Source: JAKJEP01 sp964580995 (GTDB lineage: Bacteria; Planctomycetota; Phycisphaerae; Sedimentisphaerales; SM23-30). Taken from it: a stretch of 8,690 nucleotides of DNA. Position 1 is the stretch's first letter. Each line of letters starts with the position of its first letter. Location of the stretch: assembly GCA_964580995.1 (NCBI GenBank), contig CAZOMV010000150.1, forward strand, positions 1 through 8,690, read 5' to 3'. Below are positions 1-6,528 of the stretch, in pieces. The position numbers and the translations under genes are program-made. The notes beneath the pieces were generated by a model that ran no database searches, had not been told where the DNA came from, and saw nothing but the letters and a program-made list of their open reading frames with translations.

Positions 1-2489
1 TGGAAAACCTCGATTTCCCGGGCCGGTTCGGGGGCGGCTGGGGGCTGGGGGGGATTTGCCTGTTTTTGTTCCGTCAGCCGGGGGGCAGGGGGAACGGGGG
101 TGGCAGTGGCCGGCTGGGGGGGGTATTTTTTGTTTCTCAGTTCCTCTTCGTTTTCCCACATGACCAGCGGGAAGCCGTAGCAGTCGCGAAAACTGCCGGA
201 GAGGATGAGGATAAAGTCGATCAACTGGCCGATACCAAATAGTCCAAAGGTACAGAGCCAGAGGATACCGGTGCCGATCTTGCCGACGTAGAAGCGGTGC
301 AGGCCGGCCGGTCCCAGGAAGATGCCGCAGGCCAGGAGCAAGGCCCAGAGACGTTTGTAGGGGGAGACCAGATGGGTGGCACGGATGGTGGGGGAAACGG
401 GACTGTTGATGGGAGACCGCTCAAATATCCGGCTGGGGATGAGGCCGACGACTAAAAATATAAGCGAAGAAAAAATAATGATAAGAATAGCAAATGCTGC
501 ATCTTCGCCGTGTAAATTTGCATAACCAAGAATTATGGAAGCAGTGATAGTAATTTGTAAAAATATATATAACAACAGTGGTTTAATGAGATAGCGATAC
601 CAACTGATAAACACTTTGCTGAAGACTTTTTTCAGACATAAAAGCGAAAACAGCAGGCTTCCCACGCCAAAGGCAACGAATCCGGCTTCTTCCGGCCCCA
701 TCATATGGTTTTTCATGCCGACTAAGATCAAGGAGAATGTTCCCAGTCCCGAGGTTATTATAAAAATCAAGAGACAGAATATGCGGAGGACTGGCGGCAC
801 CTGGCGGAGGTTGGGATTGTAGCGGGGGGGTTGCTGCGATTGAGCGGGCCGGGGGGCGGTTTGGTTTTGTGTGTGTATGGCTGGCTGGGGGTTGGGATAG
901 GGCCGGTGATTTTGGCCGGCGGGTTGAAACGGCTGAGAAGTTTTATGTTTTTTGGTGAAGGGGCTGGCAGCCTGAACCGCCAGAGAAATACCGGCCAATA
1001 CCCCGATTACCAGATAATCGGTACCATGAAACATTTCAGCGGCAATGGCTCCCAGAAAGCCGATCCAGATGGCCGAGGAAAGAGAGATGCGCCGGTCCCG
1101 ATTATGGGCCGTCAGTTTGGTCCAATTGGTCAGGCATAAAACAATCGTGATGGCCAGCCAGGTACCTCGTTCCGTATGCAGCCCCATCTTGAAGCCGATT
1201 ATAGAAAGGACGAGGCAGATCAGGGCGGCGAATCCGCCGGCGAAGACATTTTGCAGCCAGCGGGATTCTTTTTCGAGTTTGTTCATCCAGCGCCGGCTGG
1301 CGAAGAGAATCCCGCGGGCGGCGCCAAGGATCATCAGGAAGCTCAGTAAAGATATTTGAAAGATAGCCTCTATATTACCGCCTGATACGATGCCGGTACC
1401 GAGGGCCACCATAATGGTAGTCAGCATGGAAAGGGTCAGCCGCTGGCGGGAGTTGATGAAATCGCGGAGCGGCTGGCCGATCAGTTCGGAGTTGACCAGT
1501 TCATCGCCCAAGCGGTCGATTTTTTCGCCGACATCTTTCAGGCGGCGGGAGATATATTCCTGTTTCTGGTAATGGGGAGCGGGGGTTTGGGGGGCAGCGG
1601 CCTGCTGATTGGTTTCCTGCTGTACTTTGCGGGCGACTTTATCGGCAATGAAGGAGAGGCTCTCGGTGGAGAAGTGAGAGACGCTGTCGCGGATATGCTC
1701 AGCGCCGAAGATGTCCTCGACCATCTCCTGCACCGTCTGGTAGCGCTGGGCCGGGTCTTTGGCCAGGGCTTTGCGGATCACGCGGGCGAACGGCTCTTCG
1801 ATGCCTTTCAGGTCCGGCTCGGCGGTCATGTGCTTCATGAGGATTTCCGAGGGGGTGGAACCGAAGAAAGGGACCTGTCCGGTGAGCATTTCGTAGAGCA
1901 GGATGCCCAGGGCATAGATGTCGATGCTTTTGTCGTAGCAGCCGGCGCCGATTTCCGGGGCCATATAATGGACGGTGCCGACGGTGATGGTCTGGCCGCT
2001 GTGGCGGCTGGCGGTCATCAACTTGGACAGACCGTAGTCGCCGATTTTGACGTAGCCGTTTTCGTAAAAGATATTGCCGGGTTTGAGGTCGCGGTGGACA
2101 ATGCCGCAATCATGCAGGTAGGAGAGGCCCTTGGCGATTTCCCGCAGGAAATAGGCGGTCTTCTGGGTGCCCAGGCCGCCAGGTGATTCGGTCAGCAGGT
2201 CATGCAGGGAAGGCCCGGCCACAAATTCCATAACCACAAAGGGGCGGCCTTCGTGATTGTATTTGATGTCGAAGATGGTGACCAGGTGGGGATTTTTCAG
2301 GTTCATGCACTGGCTGATGCCGCGCAGCTCGATGTTCTGATAATTCTGGACGGTCTTGAGCGCAACCTCCCGGCCGCTATCACTGATGGCGTAATAGACC
2401 TCGCCGAAGCCGCCGCGACCGGCGGCCCGCTGGATCGTGTAACCTTCTAAAGGTTTATCACCATATTTGTACTGAAATGGCTGCGTCAT
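1..2489 (-). CDS. Transmembrane Ser/Thr protein kinase with C-terminal TM2 domain (partial, C-terminus off the left edge)
   Basis: The minus-strand frame is open from ATG at 2489 to the window edge, giving at least 829 residues. Residues about 15-262 are a Hanks-type kinase. Visible motifs are the glycine loop GRGGFGEVY (24-32), VALK with the catalytic Lys45, HRDLKPGN (132-139, catalytic Asp134), GDYGLS (150-155, Tyr in place of the Phe of DFG), GTVHYMAPE (171-179) and DIYALG (190-195). The kinase is followed by a polar linker, several hydrophobic segments (about 351-508), a Pro/Gln-rich stretch (510-566), more hydrophobic segments (567-690), a TM2 domain (713-764, with GLHRFYVGK and LIDFILIL) and a Pro-rich tail. 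The kinase domain should be cytosolic. The ELRG...NLKNPHLV style resembles planctomycete kinases. The frame is the same as the upstream FHA-like gene, which stops 27 bp earlier. A GTG at 2498 is an alternative start. The kinase call is firm; substrates are unknown. Confidence 0.95.
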   Translation of the reverse strand, partial: MTQPFQYKYGDKPLEGYTIQRAAGRGGFGEVYYAISDSGREVALKTVQNYQNIELRGISQCMNLKNPHLVTIFDIKYNHEGRPFVVMEFVAGPSLHDLLTESPGGLGTQKTAYFLREIAKGLSYLHDCGIVHRDLKPGNIFYENGYVKIGDYGLSKLMTASRHSGQTITVGTVHYMAPEIGAGCYDKSIDIYALGILLYEMLTGQVPFFGSTPSEILMKHMTAEPDLKGIEEPFARVIRKALAKDPAQRYQTVQEMVEDIFGAEHIRDSVSHFSTESLSFIADKVARKVQQETNQQAAAPQTPAPHYQKQEYISRRLKDVGEKIDRLGDELVNSELIGQPLRDFINSRQRLTLSMLTTIMVALGTGIVSGGNIEAIFQISLLSFLMILGAARGILFASRRWMNKLEKESRWLQNVFAGGFAALICLVLSIIGFKMGLHTERGTWLAITIVLCLTNWTKLTAHNRDRRISLSSAIWIGFLGAIAAEMFHGTDYLVIGVLAGISLAVQAASPFTKKHKTSQPFQPAGQNHRPYPNPQPAIHTQNQTAPRPAQSQQPPRYNPNLRQVPPVLRIFCLLIFIITSGLGTFSLILVGMKNHMMGPEEAGFVAFGVGSLLFSLLCLKKVFSKVFISWYRYLIKPLLLYIFLQITITASIILGYANLHGEDAAFAILIIIFSSLIFLVVGLIPSRIFERSPINSPVSPTIRATHLVSPYKRLWALLLACGIFLGPAGLHRFYVGKIGTGILWLCTFGLFGIGQLIDFILILSGSFRDCYGFPLVMWENEEELRNKKYPPQPATATPVPPAPRLTEQKQANPPQPPAAPEPAREIEVF

Positions 2490-2516
2490 GGTTTCCACTA
2501 TACCATAATTTCCTTA

Positions 2517-4091
2517 TTAATTAAATTCCGTTATTACCAGGGAAAGCGGCCCTGTTTTTATGGAATTGCCCAGGGGTAATCCTTTTTGACGAGTTATGGG
2601 TGCGGCCCCGGCCAGGACCGGTTCTTTCGTGCGGCAGAACCATTGCCCGTTCTGCCAATACAAAATGACTGGTTCGGCCAGCAGGGGGGTTGGGATGTGG
2701 GCGTTCGATTGCGGAGCGATGAGGATTTCACGGTCCATCAGAATGGCATGGCGGATATCGGCCCGGGGCAGATGGGCGGTCGAGAGGCTCAGCAGGGCGG
2801 TGGTGCTGGCGGGATTGGGGAGGCGGAATTTGAAGCGGCAGCGGGGCGAGAGGGCGATGGAGTCGGAATCGGCCAGAAGTTTTTCCGTCACCATTTTCTC
2901 ATTCACCGAGAGAGGGGATTCGCAATGGAGAAAATAATCCTCGTCGGTGCGTTCGATGAGGATATTGCGGAGGTTCGGTTCGGCGATGAGTCCGACATCG
3001 GGCGGCTGGGACGAACTGATCGGCCCGACGGTGACCTGAGATTTACATACTATCAGGTAGCTTCCCACACCGTCGATTTGCAGCAGAAAGCGGCCGGCCG
3101 GCGAAGGGGATACAGGACAATCCGATGGTGAAGAAAGAGCCATTTTATTGAAATTATTGTCCATTTTTTTGGCGGCGGCGGCAGAGGAATAATTTGAATC
3201 CTCCGGTAAAGTCAGCCCCAGCGGGCCGGTCAGCAGGGAATCCAGCGAGTCGGCGGACTGGCAGGTGTTTTGCAGGGCGGCATCCAGCCAGTGGGCATCC
3301 GGCAGCAGCGTTTTGAGTTTGCGCAGAATCCCGGCGGCCTGATGCGGCTGGCCGCGGGTGAGGAATTCCAGGGCGTGCCGGCAGTGCTGGATGGCGCGGG
3401 AAAGCTGCTGAATGTCCAGGTCGCCGGCTGCCAGCGGTTTTGCCTGCTGCAGCAGCGACTGGGCGAGGTCGATGCGGCCCTGTTCCAGATGGCGGCGAAT
3501 TTTTTCGATCAGTTGGGTACGGACCTGGTCTGACAACTCCGCCAATTTCTGATTTTGTTTACCGGCAGTACCCGCTTTGAGCAGCAGTTCAACCGCCGTT
3601 TCAAAATCTTCCCGGATCAGGGCATCCCGGCCTTTTTGCAGAATGGCATCCGTTTCCATCCGTTTGGCTTGTACCTGCTGCACGAGCAGATTCACCTCCG
3701 GGGAGGGGGGTGTTTCGCTGAGCATTTCTTCGGCGGTGGAAAGCCAGTTGTTTTCGATGTGCTTACGTATCTGATCGAGCTGAACGGTTTTTCCCTGGCC
3801 GTTCTGCATTTTTTCTTCGAGGGCATTACAGAGAAGCGATCGCAGTTCAGCGACCTCCGGCGTATTGCCGATGAGTTTATCCGCCTTGTTGCAATCCTTG
3901 AGTGCCTGCTGGATTCGGCGAGACTCCAGATGATCTCTGCCGCGTGTGGCCAGAGCCTGGGCGAGTTGGCTGACAAGCTGCTGACCACGGCGATGTTGTC
4001 GAAAGTCAGCCGCCTGCGCCAGTTCATAAGCCTCATCGAGCAGCCCGTCCGCCAATGCAGACTGGGCCTGTTTGATTCGCAGAATAAGCAC
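2517..4091 (-). CDS. Helical-repeat protein with degenerate FHA-like C-terminal region
   Basis: The protein has 524 residues. The start is GTG at 4091: a GGAG lies 7 nt upstream, and an in-frame TGA two codons upstream rules out a longer form. Residues 1-290 are predicted all-helical with TPR-like pairs, such as ADGLLDEAYELAQAA (14-28), IREDFETAVELLLKAG (159-174) and LEQGRIDLAQSLLQQAK (202-218). After a low-complexity linker (about 298-331), residues 332-425 look like an FHA beta-sandwich (FLLQIDGVGSYLIV, then VTVG, DYFLHC, LSVNEK, DSIALSPRCRFKFRLP). Residues about 445-523 may be a second related sandwich. FHA domains normally bind phosphothreonine, but the usual GR, SxxH and NG motifs are absent here. 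There is no signal peptide, so it is probably cytosolic. It ends in tandem TAA codons just before the kinase gene, so a role as adaptor of that kinase is inferred. The FHA assignment is by pattern only. Confidence 0.8.
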   Translation of the reverse strand: MLILRIKQAQSALADGLLDEAYELAQAADFRQHRRGQQLVSQLAQALATRGRDHLESRRIQQALKDCNKADKLIGNTPEVAELRSLLCNALEEKMQNGQGKTVQLDQIRKHIENNWLSTAEEMLSETPPSPEVNLLVQQVQAKRMETDAILQKGRDALIREDFETAVELLLKAGTAGKQNQKLAELSDQVRTQLIEKIRRHLEQGRIDLAQSLLQQAKPLAAGDLDIQQLSRAIQHCRHALEFLTRGQPHQAAGILRKLKTLLPDAHWLDAALQNTCQSADSLDSLLTGPLGLTLPEDSNYSSAAAAKKMDNNFNKMALSSPSDCPVSPSPAGRFLLQIDGVGSYLIVCKSQVTVGPISSSQPPDVGLIAEPNLRNILIERTDEDYFLHCESPLSVNEKMVTEKLLADSDSIALSPRCRFKFRLPNPASTTALLSLSTAHLPRADIRHAILMDREILIAPQSNAHIPTPLLAEPVILYWQNGQWFCRTKEPVLAGAAPITRQKGLPLGNSIKTGPLSLVITEFN

Positions 4092-4098
4092 GGTTCAG

Positions 4099-4102
4099 CT
4101 CC
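4099..4102 (-). promoter_or_regulatory. Ribosome binding site fixing the GTG start of the FHA-like gene
   Basis: GGAG on the minus strand lies 7 nt before GTG at 4091. Because a stop codon lies two codons upstream in the same frame, this site and the GTG together settle the start. Confidence 0.65.
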
Positions 4103-4115
4103 AGAGTAAATAAGT

Positions 4116-4144
4116 ATTGTACCATCCGGTTCGCGATTACGCAA
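4116..4144 (-). promoter_or_regulatory. Candidate internal promoter for the FHA-like and kinase genes
   Basis: On the minus strand TTGCGT (4144-4139) and TACAAT (4121-4116) are 17 bp apart, matching the -35 and -10 consensus at 3 of 6 and 5 of 6 positions. Transcription would start near 4109, about 18 nt before the GTG at 4091. It would let the FHA-like and kinase genes be expressed apart from the coiled-coil gene upstream. Confidence 0.4.
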
Positions 4145-4202
4145 TTAGCGAGCTGGGGAGAGCGAATCTCCGCTAAGGTCCGATATTACGGGCAGGGCGG
4201 GA

Positions 4203-5066
4203 TTAGTTTTTCGGCTCCGCCGGGGAACTTTCGTCCAAACAGACTTTACCGGTTTCCGCTGTAGTATTCTCCGGCTGGCTGTTGGCCAGGGAGGGATGGA
4301 AATATTCGTCAATCTGGCTGAGCAGTTCCGTTTCCGTGACAGTTTCCATTTCCAGAGGCTGAACGAACCGGCTTTCATGGGCCAGGACGCGTTCGGCGAC
4401 ATCGAGCCGTTTCTTAATCTGGGCGATGAGCTTTTCGGTTTGGGCCAGCTTGCTGTTGTCCACATGAATATTAGAGCCGACCGAGGCGGCCTTCACCAGG
4501 CGGTGCTGGCTGTCCAGAGTCTCGATCTTGTCTTCCAGGACCATCTTCTGATGGCGGGTCTTTTCCAACAACTGGTTGGCCGCCAGCAGCGATTTTTCGC
4601 GGGTGCTCAGCAGCCGTTTTTTGCTTTCCAGCACGACATTGGCTTCTTTGAACCGGTCAAACCGGCGGGACAGCTCCTCTTTCAATTGTTCCCGCGAAAG
4701 TTCCTGGGAACCGATGGTGTAGCTGGCCAGTTGCTGATTTAGGGAATCGTGCAGCTTGCTGACACGGGTTTTTTCGTCACCCAGGTTTTTTTCGCTTTGT
4801 GCGATATCTGTTTTCAGAGCCGCCACTTCCACTTCTTCCTGGGCGATGAGCTGGATATTGGCGTGCATTTCGGGGATGATTTCCTCGAGCAGATCCCGGG
4901 CGCGGCAAAGCTCAAAGTCGATCGGGACGGAACCCTTAACTGCGGTCTGGACCGACTTGGCGGAACTGCGGAGGTAGCTGACCAGATCGCCGCCGAAAAC
5001 CAGCCCCCCGACCAGAAGTCCGACGACCAGAACGATAACCACTGATTTTAACCATTTCGTACACAT
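4203..5066 (-). CDS. Membrane-anchored coiled-coil protein of planctomycete type
   Basis: The protein has 287 residues. ATG at 5066 is supported by AAGGAG at 5075-5080 with 8-nt spacing. A short positively charged N-terminus is followed by one hydrophobic helix (about 6-27), then the segment GGDLVSYLRSSAKSVQTAVK and a long charged helical region (about 52-232) rich in Glu, Lys, Leu and Gln, with heptad-like spacing typical of coiled coils. The tail is polar and acidic. There is no lipobox, so the N-terminal helix is read as a membrane anchor. I recall similar proteins (membrane helix, SVP(I/V)(D/E)FE motif, coiled coil) as conserved hypotheticals in Planctomycetota, but no biochemical role is known to me. 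It is the first gene of the minus-strand set and diverges from the sigma factor gene, so a sensing or scaffold role in the same pathway is possible. It ends 111 bp before the FHA-like gene. Confidence 0.8.
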   Translation of the reverse strand: MCTKWLKSVVIVLVVGLLVGGLVFGGDLVSYLRSSAKSVQTAVKGSVPIDFELCRARDLLEEIIPEMHANIQLIAQEEVEVAALKTDIAQSEKNLGDEKTRVSKLHDSLNQQLASYTIGSQELSREQLKEELSRRFDRFKEANVVLESKKRLLSTREKSLLAANQLLEKTRHQKMVLEDKIETLDSQHRLVKAASVGSNIHVDNSKLAQTEKLIAQIKKRLDVAERVLAHESRFVQPLEMETVTETELLSQIDEYFHPSLANSQPENTTAETGKVCLDESSPAEPKN

Positions 5067-5086
5067 GAGATAATCTCCTTAACCAA

Positions 5087-5120
5087 GTACCAATACATTT
5101 CCATTTCCTGTACCAACACA
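5087..5120 (-). repeat. Two direct repeats TGTRTTGGTAC in the leader of the coiled-coil gene
   Basis: On the minus strand TGTGTTGGTAC (5120-5110) and TGTATTGGTAC (5097-5087) differ at one base and are spaced 23 bp start to start, about two helical turns. They end about 20 bp before the start codon at 5066, between it and the divergent sigma gene. They could be a binding site for a regulator of the cluster; the role is inferred only from position and phasing. Confidence 0.45.
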
Positions 5121-5235
5121 GTCGTCGTCGGAGGCCAATTCGATTTATTTCAACAAAAATATTTTTCTGTAAACGACGGTTTTTAAAGGGTTTGGCGATT
5201 TGCCGGGGGGGAATCGGAGATTTTCGGGAAAAAGA

Positions 5236-5265
5236 TTGAATTGTGGGACGAGAATCGATTACACT
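5236..5265 (+). promoter_or_regulatory. Candidate promoter of the sigma factor gene
   Basis: TTGAAT at 5236-5241 and TACACT at 5260-5265 are 18 bp apart, each matching consensus at 4 of 6 positions. An overlapping alternative is TTGTGG (5241-5246) with TATATA (5265-5270), also 18 bp apart. Either places transcription start near 5272-5278 and the start codon at 5315. The match is moderate and autoregulation by the ECF factor itself cannot be excluded. Confidence 0.35.
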
Positions 5266-5304
5266 ATATATGCTAGGATCTGAAAAGTATAACTGGTTGT
5301 GCAC

Positions 5305-5310
5305 AAAGGG
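5305..5310 (+). promoter_or_regulatory. Ribosome binding site supporting the 5315 start of the sigma factor
   Basis: AAAGGG lies 4 nt before ATG at 5315. The spacing is short but usable, and no comparable site precedes the upstream ATG at 5243. Confidence 0.5.
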
Positions 5311-5314
5311 AATT

Positions 5315-6223
5315 ATGAGCGAAATTAGTCAGGCAGAACAATATTTGCTGGATCAGATACGCAAAGGCCAGGCGGATGCCTGGACGCAGGTGGTGGAGCG
5401 GTATCAGGGGCGGCTGCTGGCTTTTACGCAGATGAAAATACGGCAGCGGGAAGAGGCGGAAGATATTGTGCAGGAGACGTTTGTCGGGTTTCTCAAGTCG
5501 TTTCAGAATTTTCGCGGGCAGGCCAGCCTGGAAACGTTTCTTTTCACTATTCTCCGCCGGAAGATTGCCGATAGTTTTCGTGGGCAGCAGTCCCGGCGTA
5601 TCTGCCTGTTGCAGGATGTGTATCATGTGGACCGGGAATCGGATCCGGAAAGCGATGCCTTTCAGCATTTCGCTTCGGCGGAACCAACCGCCAGTTGGTA
5701 CGCTCGCTGCAGCGAACAGCATTCGATCCAGAAAGAGATCCTGGCCCGGGCACTGCAGGAACTGGTGGCCGGCTTAAAAGAATCGCTCAACTTCCGCGAT
5801 TTGAAAATTATTGAGATGCTCCTGTATTGCAAGCTGCCCAACAAGGATGTGGCGAAAGTACTCGATCTGAGCGAAAAGAATATTGCGGTGATCAAACACC
5901 GCTGCCTGAAACAGATTCGTGAGAAAGTAGAGGCCAGTATTGCCACAAAGGAGGTGCAAGATGCGGATTTTGAAAACATGCTCACCGTGGTCTGGGAATC
6001 GCTGCGGCTAAGCTGTCCCAAGCGCAGCACGATCGGAGCGTTTCTGCTGGGGACGCTGGAAGATCATTGGCGTGACTATGTGGATTTTCATGTGAACCAA
6101 CTGGGCTGCCAATTCTGTCAGGCCAATCTGGACGATCTCAAGCGGCAAACCGCGGATAGCCGCAATCTTAGCTTTCGTACTCGAATTATGGAATCTACAG
6201 TGGGTTTTTTAAGCAAATCATAA
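5315..6223 (+). CDS. ECF-type RNA polymerase sigma factor with C-terminal Cys/His extension
   Basis: The protein has 302 residues. The start at 5315 (MSEISQAEQYLLDQIRKG) is preferred over the longer in-frame ATG at 5243 because AAAGGG precedes it and because the 24 extra residues would overlap the likely promoter. Sigma region 2 spans about 28-92, with YQGRLLAF, EAEDIVQETFVGFLKSF and SLETFLFTILRRKIAD. Sigma region 4 spans about 155-206, with a helix-turn-helix around LPNKDVAKVLDLSEKNIAVIKHR. The linker between them (92-155) is long for this class. Residues about 218-302 are an extra domain containing SCPKRSTIGAFLLGTL and a H259-x5-C265-x2-C268 motif, with another Cys at 234, suggesting metal binding. 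No separate anti-sigma gene lies next to it. It is divergent from the kinase gene set, which fits the ECF/Ser-Thr-kinase pairs reported in Planctomycetes. The target promoters are unknown. Confidence 0.93.
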   Translation: MSEISQAEQYLLDQIRKGQADAWTQVVERYQGRLLAFTQMKIRQREEAEDIVQETFVGFLKSFQNFRGQASLETFLFTILRRKIADSFRGQQSRRICLLQDVYHVDRESDPESDAFQHFASAEPTASWYARCSEQHSIQKEILARALQELVAGLKESLNFRDLKIIEMLLYCKLPNKDVAKVLDLSEKNIAVIKHRCLKQIREKVEASIATKEVQDADFENMLTVVWESLRLSCPKRSTIGAFLLGTLEDHWRDYVDFHVNQLGCQFCQANLDDLKRQTADSRNLSFRTRIMESTVGFLSKS

Positions 6224-6402
6224 AGTGGTAACAAATTGCCAATGAGCGAATTACGCGAATATTGTCGACAAAGAAGGTTGTAAAATTTGTTTTTTGCTTG
6301 TCGATTCGGTATTATTCATATTTTTGCGTTTTTAATCATTTACTTGCAAACTTTTCCTTTACTTTTTTGGGGAATGTTGTATATTATTGATAACCCGACC
6401 AG

Positions 6403-6478
6403 ATGTCCGGTGTCCAAAAAAGGCCAATCCCCTCTTGGCTTTGCGGGCTCCCCGCCCGCCGCCGGACATTACTTTTTT
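6403..6478 (+). ncRNA. Compact three-stem inverted-repeat structure with T-tract (structured RNA, terminator or small repeat element)
   Basis: The outer stem pairs ATGTCCGGTG (6403-6412) with 6460-6469, ten pairs including one G-T. Inside it are two adjacent hairpins. Hairpin 1 pairs AAGGCCAA (6420-6427) with 6435-6442 around loop TCCCCTC. Hairpin 2 pairs GCGGGC (6443-6448) with GCCCGC (6454-6459) around loop TCCCC. A run of six T follows at 6473-6478. Both loops share TCCCC, and GGGGA occurs just upstream at 6369-6373. On the plus strand it could end transcription from the sigma gene 180 nt upstream, or be a small RNA. It might also be a REP- or MITE-like repeat. I do not recognise it as a named family. 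Confidence 0.5.
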
Positions 6479-6513
6479 CCATTCCAAAGTATGCCTAACA
6501 TCCATTTTGCAAA

Positions 6514-6528
6514 ACTTCAGTCTGAAGT
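6514..6528 (-). terminator. Probable terminator of the lipoprotein gene (possibly bidirectional)
   Basis: ACTTCAG and CTGAAGT form a 7-bp inverted repeat around a single base (in practice a 5- to 6-bp stem). It starts 12 bp after the lipoprotein stop codon. On the minus strand it is followed at once by TTTT; on the plus strand TTTTTT follows four bases later (6533-6538), so it could work both ways. The abutting TTTTGCAAAA (6505-6514) is also a palindrome. The stem is short and only moderately GC-rich. Confidence 0.5.

Larger units (their letters stand above)
5067..5314. other. Divergent intergenic region between coiled-coil gene and sigma factor gene
   Basis: This 248-bp gap has no convincing gene. 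It holds the strong AAGGAG site of the coiled-coil gene (5075-5080), the TGTRTTGGTAC repeats, a perfect 12-bp palindrome AAAAATATTTTT (5155-5166), a run of seven G (around 5204-5210) and the candidate sigma promoter. No clear minus-strand promoter was found, although TTTACA near 5166-5171 (read on the minus strand) could be a -35 element. Confidence 0.5.

Noticed and set aside
40..130. Runs of G at the left end, considered as G-quadruplex or low-complexity DNA
   Set aside because: They are explained by Pro codons (CCC) in the Pro-rich tail of the kinase read on the other strand.
1572..2186. Plus-strand open frame of 204 codons opposite the kinase domain
   Set aside because: It is the complement of the conserved kinase catalytic region; its length comes from the GC-rich third positions of the real gene. 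No ribosome binding site or recognisable domain.
3555..4109. Plus-strand open frame of 184 codons opposite the FHA-like gene
   Set aside because: Antisense shadow of the helical-repeat region, whose frame has a well-placed GGAG/GTG start and consistent protein features.
4296..4742. Plus-strand open frame of 148 codons opposite the coiled-coil gene
   Set aside because: Shadow of a coiled-coil coding frame, rich in Phe and Gln as expected from complementing Glu/Lys/Leu codons; no start signal.
5243..5314. 24-residue N-terminal extension of the sigma factor from ATG at 5243
   Set aside because: It overlaps the candidate promoter, has no ribosome binding site, and sigma region 2 spacing fits the start at 5315.
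6403..6469. Insertion-sequence or MITE end, based on the terminal ATGTCCGG/CCGGACAT inverted repeats
   Set aside because: No target-site duplication is visible at the edges and there is no transposase; kept only as an alternative reading of the structured element.
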